34,494 nucleotides of DNA from an uncultured Prochlorococcus sp. (GTDB taxonomy: Bacteria; Cyanobacteriota; Cyanobacteriia; PCC-6307; Cyanobiaceae): positions 1 through 34,494 of the forward strand of contig CACAXS010000009.1 in assembly GCA_902536545.1 (NCBI GenBank), given 5' to 3'. The position numbers were made by a program, and so were the translations under genes. Below the pieces are notes generated by a model. That model did no database searches. It saw only the letters and a list, made by a program, of their open reading frames with translations, and was not told the origin of the DNA. How positions within the stretch are numbered: the first letter of the stretch is position 1; the number at the start of each line of letters is the position of its first letter. This document shows, in pieces, positions 33,945-34,494 of the stretch.

Positions 33945-34427
33945 ATGTCTACGTTAAAAAAACCAGATCTATCTGACCCAAAATTGAGAGCAAAGTTAGC
34001 TAAAGGTATGGGCCATAATTATTATGGTGAACCAGCTTGGCCAAATGATTTACTATACATCTTCCCAGTAGTTATCTTAGGAACTATTGCCTGCGTAGTT
34101 GGACTAGCAGTTCTTGACCCTGCAATGTTGGGAGACAAAGCTAATCCCTTTGCAACACCCCTTGAAATTCTTCCTGAATGGTACCTCTATCCAGTTTTTC
34201 AAATACTTAGAGTTGTTCCTAATAAACTTTTGGGTATTGCACTTCAAACTTTAATTCCACTGGGATTAATGATTTTGCCCTTTATAGAGAACGTAAATAA
34301 GTTTTCAAATCCATTTAGAAGGCCTATAGCAATGTCTGTTTTCTTATTCGGAACTTTTCTAACAATATATCTTGGTATTGGGGCGTGCTTGCCAATTGAT
34401 AAATCACTAACCTTAGGACTATTTTAG
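33945..34427 (+). CDS. petD: Cytochrome b6f complex subunit IV
   Basis: A 160-residue protein with three membrane helices. The opening [47 protein letters not shown] is canonical, and the quinol-site motif PEWY is present as [14 protein letters not shown]. Together with PetB it forms the quinol-oxidising core of b6f, linking PSII to PSI. It is the second gene of petB-petD. The 67 bases after it contain no recognisable gene or clear terminator before the window ends. Confidence 0.97.
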
Positions 34428-34494
34428 GCTTAAATTTTAAACATATCTAGATCGTTATACTCATTTCTTAAAAAGTGATTCATCAATAAAAATC

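Noticed and set aside
1-34494. CRISPR arrays, IS elements or rRNA genes.
   Set aside because: No regularly spaced repeats, transposase motifs, terminal inverted repeats around a gene, or rRNA sequences were seen.

Overview
The window is a stretch of cyanobacterial chromosome that looks like a high-light-adapted Prochlorococcus. The DNA is strongly AT-rich, genes are short and tightly packed, and the photosystem II, cytochrome b6f, NDH-1 and Mg-chelatase genes are cyanobacterial. The most diagnostic trait is a lone, degenerate phycoerythrin beta gene (cpeB) with its lyase (cpeS) and no alpha subunit, as known from high-light Prochlorococcus such as MED4. The species call rests on gene content and recalled family knowledge, not on a database search.

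Layout. (1) 1-3020: the 3' part of chlD, then a lipid-type ABC transporter pair (MCE/MlaD-like protein and ATPase). (2) 3151-6169: a YvcK/CofD-like protein, then ndhC-ndhK-ndhJ on the minus strand. (3) 6247-8571: a photosystem II assembly module of membrane rubredoxin, Ycf48 lipoprotein and psbE-psbF-psbL-psbJ; psbF and psbL are very short. (4) 8615-15581: mtnP, an oxidoreductase-SelD fusion, a CCA-adding-type nucleotidyltransferase, a UvrD/PcrA helicase and a small unknown gene. (5) 15759-17712: cpeB, cpeS, a 59-residue gene overlapping cpeS, and a TVP38/DedA-like membrane protein. (6) 17862-19876: a secreted unknown protein, then a small insertion at tRNA-Phe(GAA). (7) 19968-24264: an FGGY sugar kinase, metK, rpsA and nrdR. 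(8) 24362-26852: psbT and psbB on the minus strand, then a 2Fe-2S ferredoxin and psbM on the plus strand. (9) 26864-29003: prmC, tsaC, a small membrane protein, tRNA-Thr(UGU) and minE. (10) 29005-34427: minD, minC, an HD phosphohydrolase, ctpA and petB-petD.

Working together, the window covers much of the build and repair of photosynthetic membranes. RubA, Ycf48, PsbEFLJ, PsbB, PsbT and PsbM belong to photosystem II and its assembly, CtpA is the D1-processing type of protease, PetB and PetD form half of the b6f core, NdhCKJ is part of the cyclic/respiratory NDH-1 complex, and ChlD feeds chlorophyll synthesis.

The most interesting region is 18362-19823. The last 20 bases of tRNA-Phe plus flanking sequence are duplicated 1,433 bp away from the intact tRNA. 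Between the copies lies one unknown membrane-protein gene, flanked by mirrored clusters of a 9-base repeat (TGTACTGCA). This is the architecture of a tRNA-targeted integrative element with no recombinase of its own, that is, a minimal satellite or remnant. It resembles the tRNA-associated islands and tycheposons described for Prochlorococcus.
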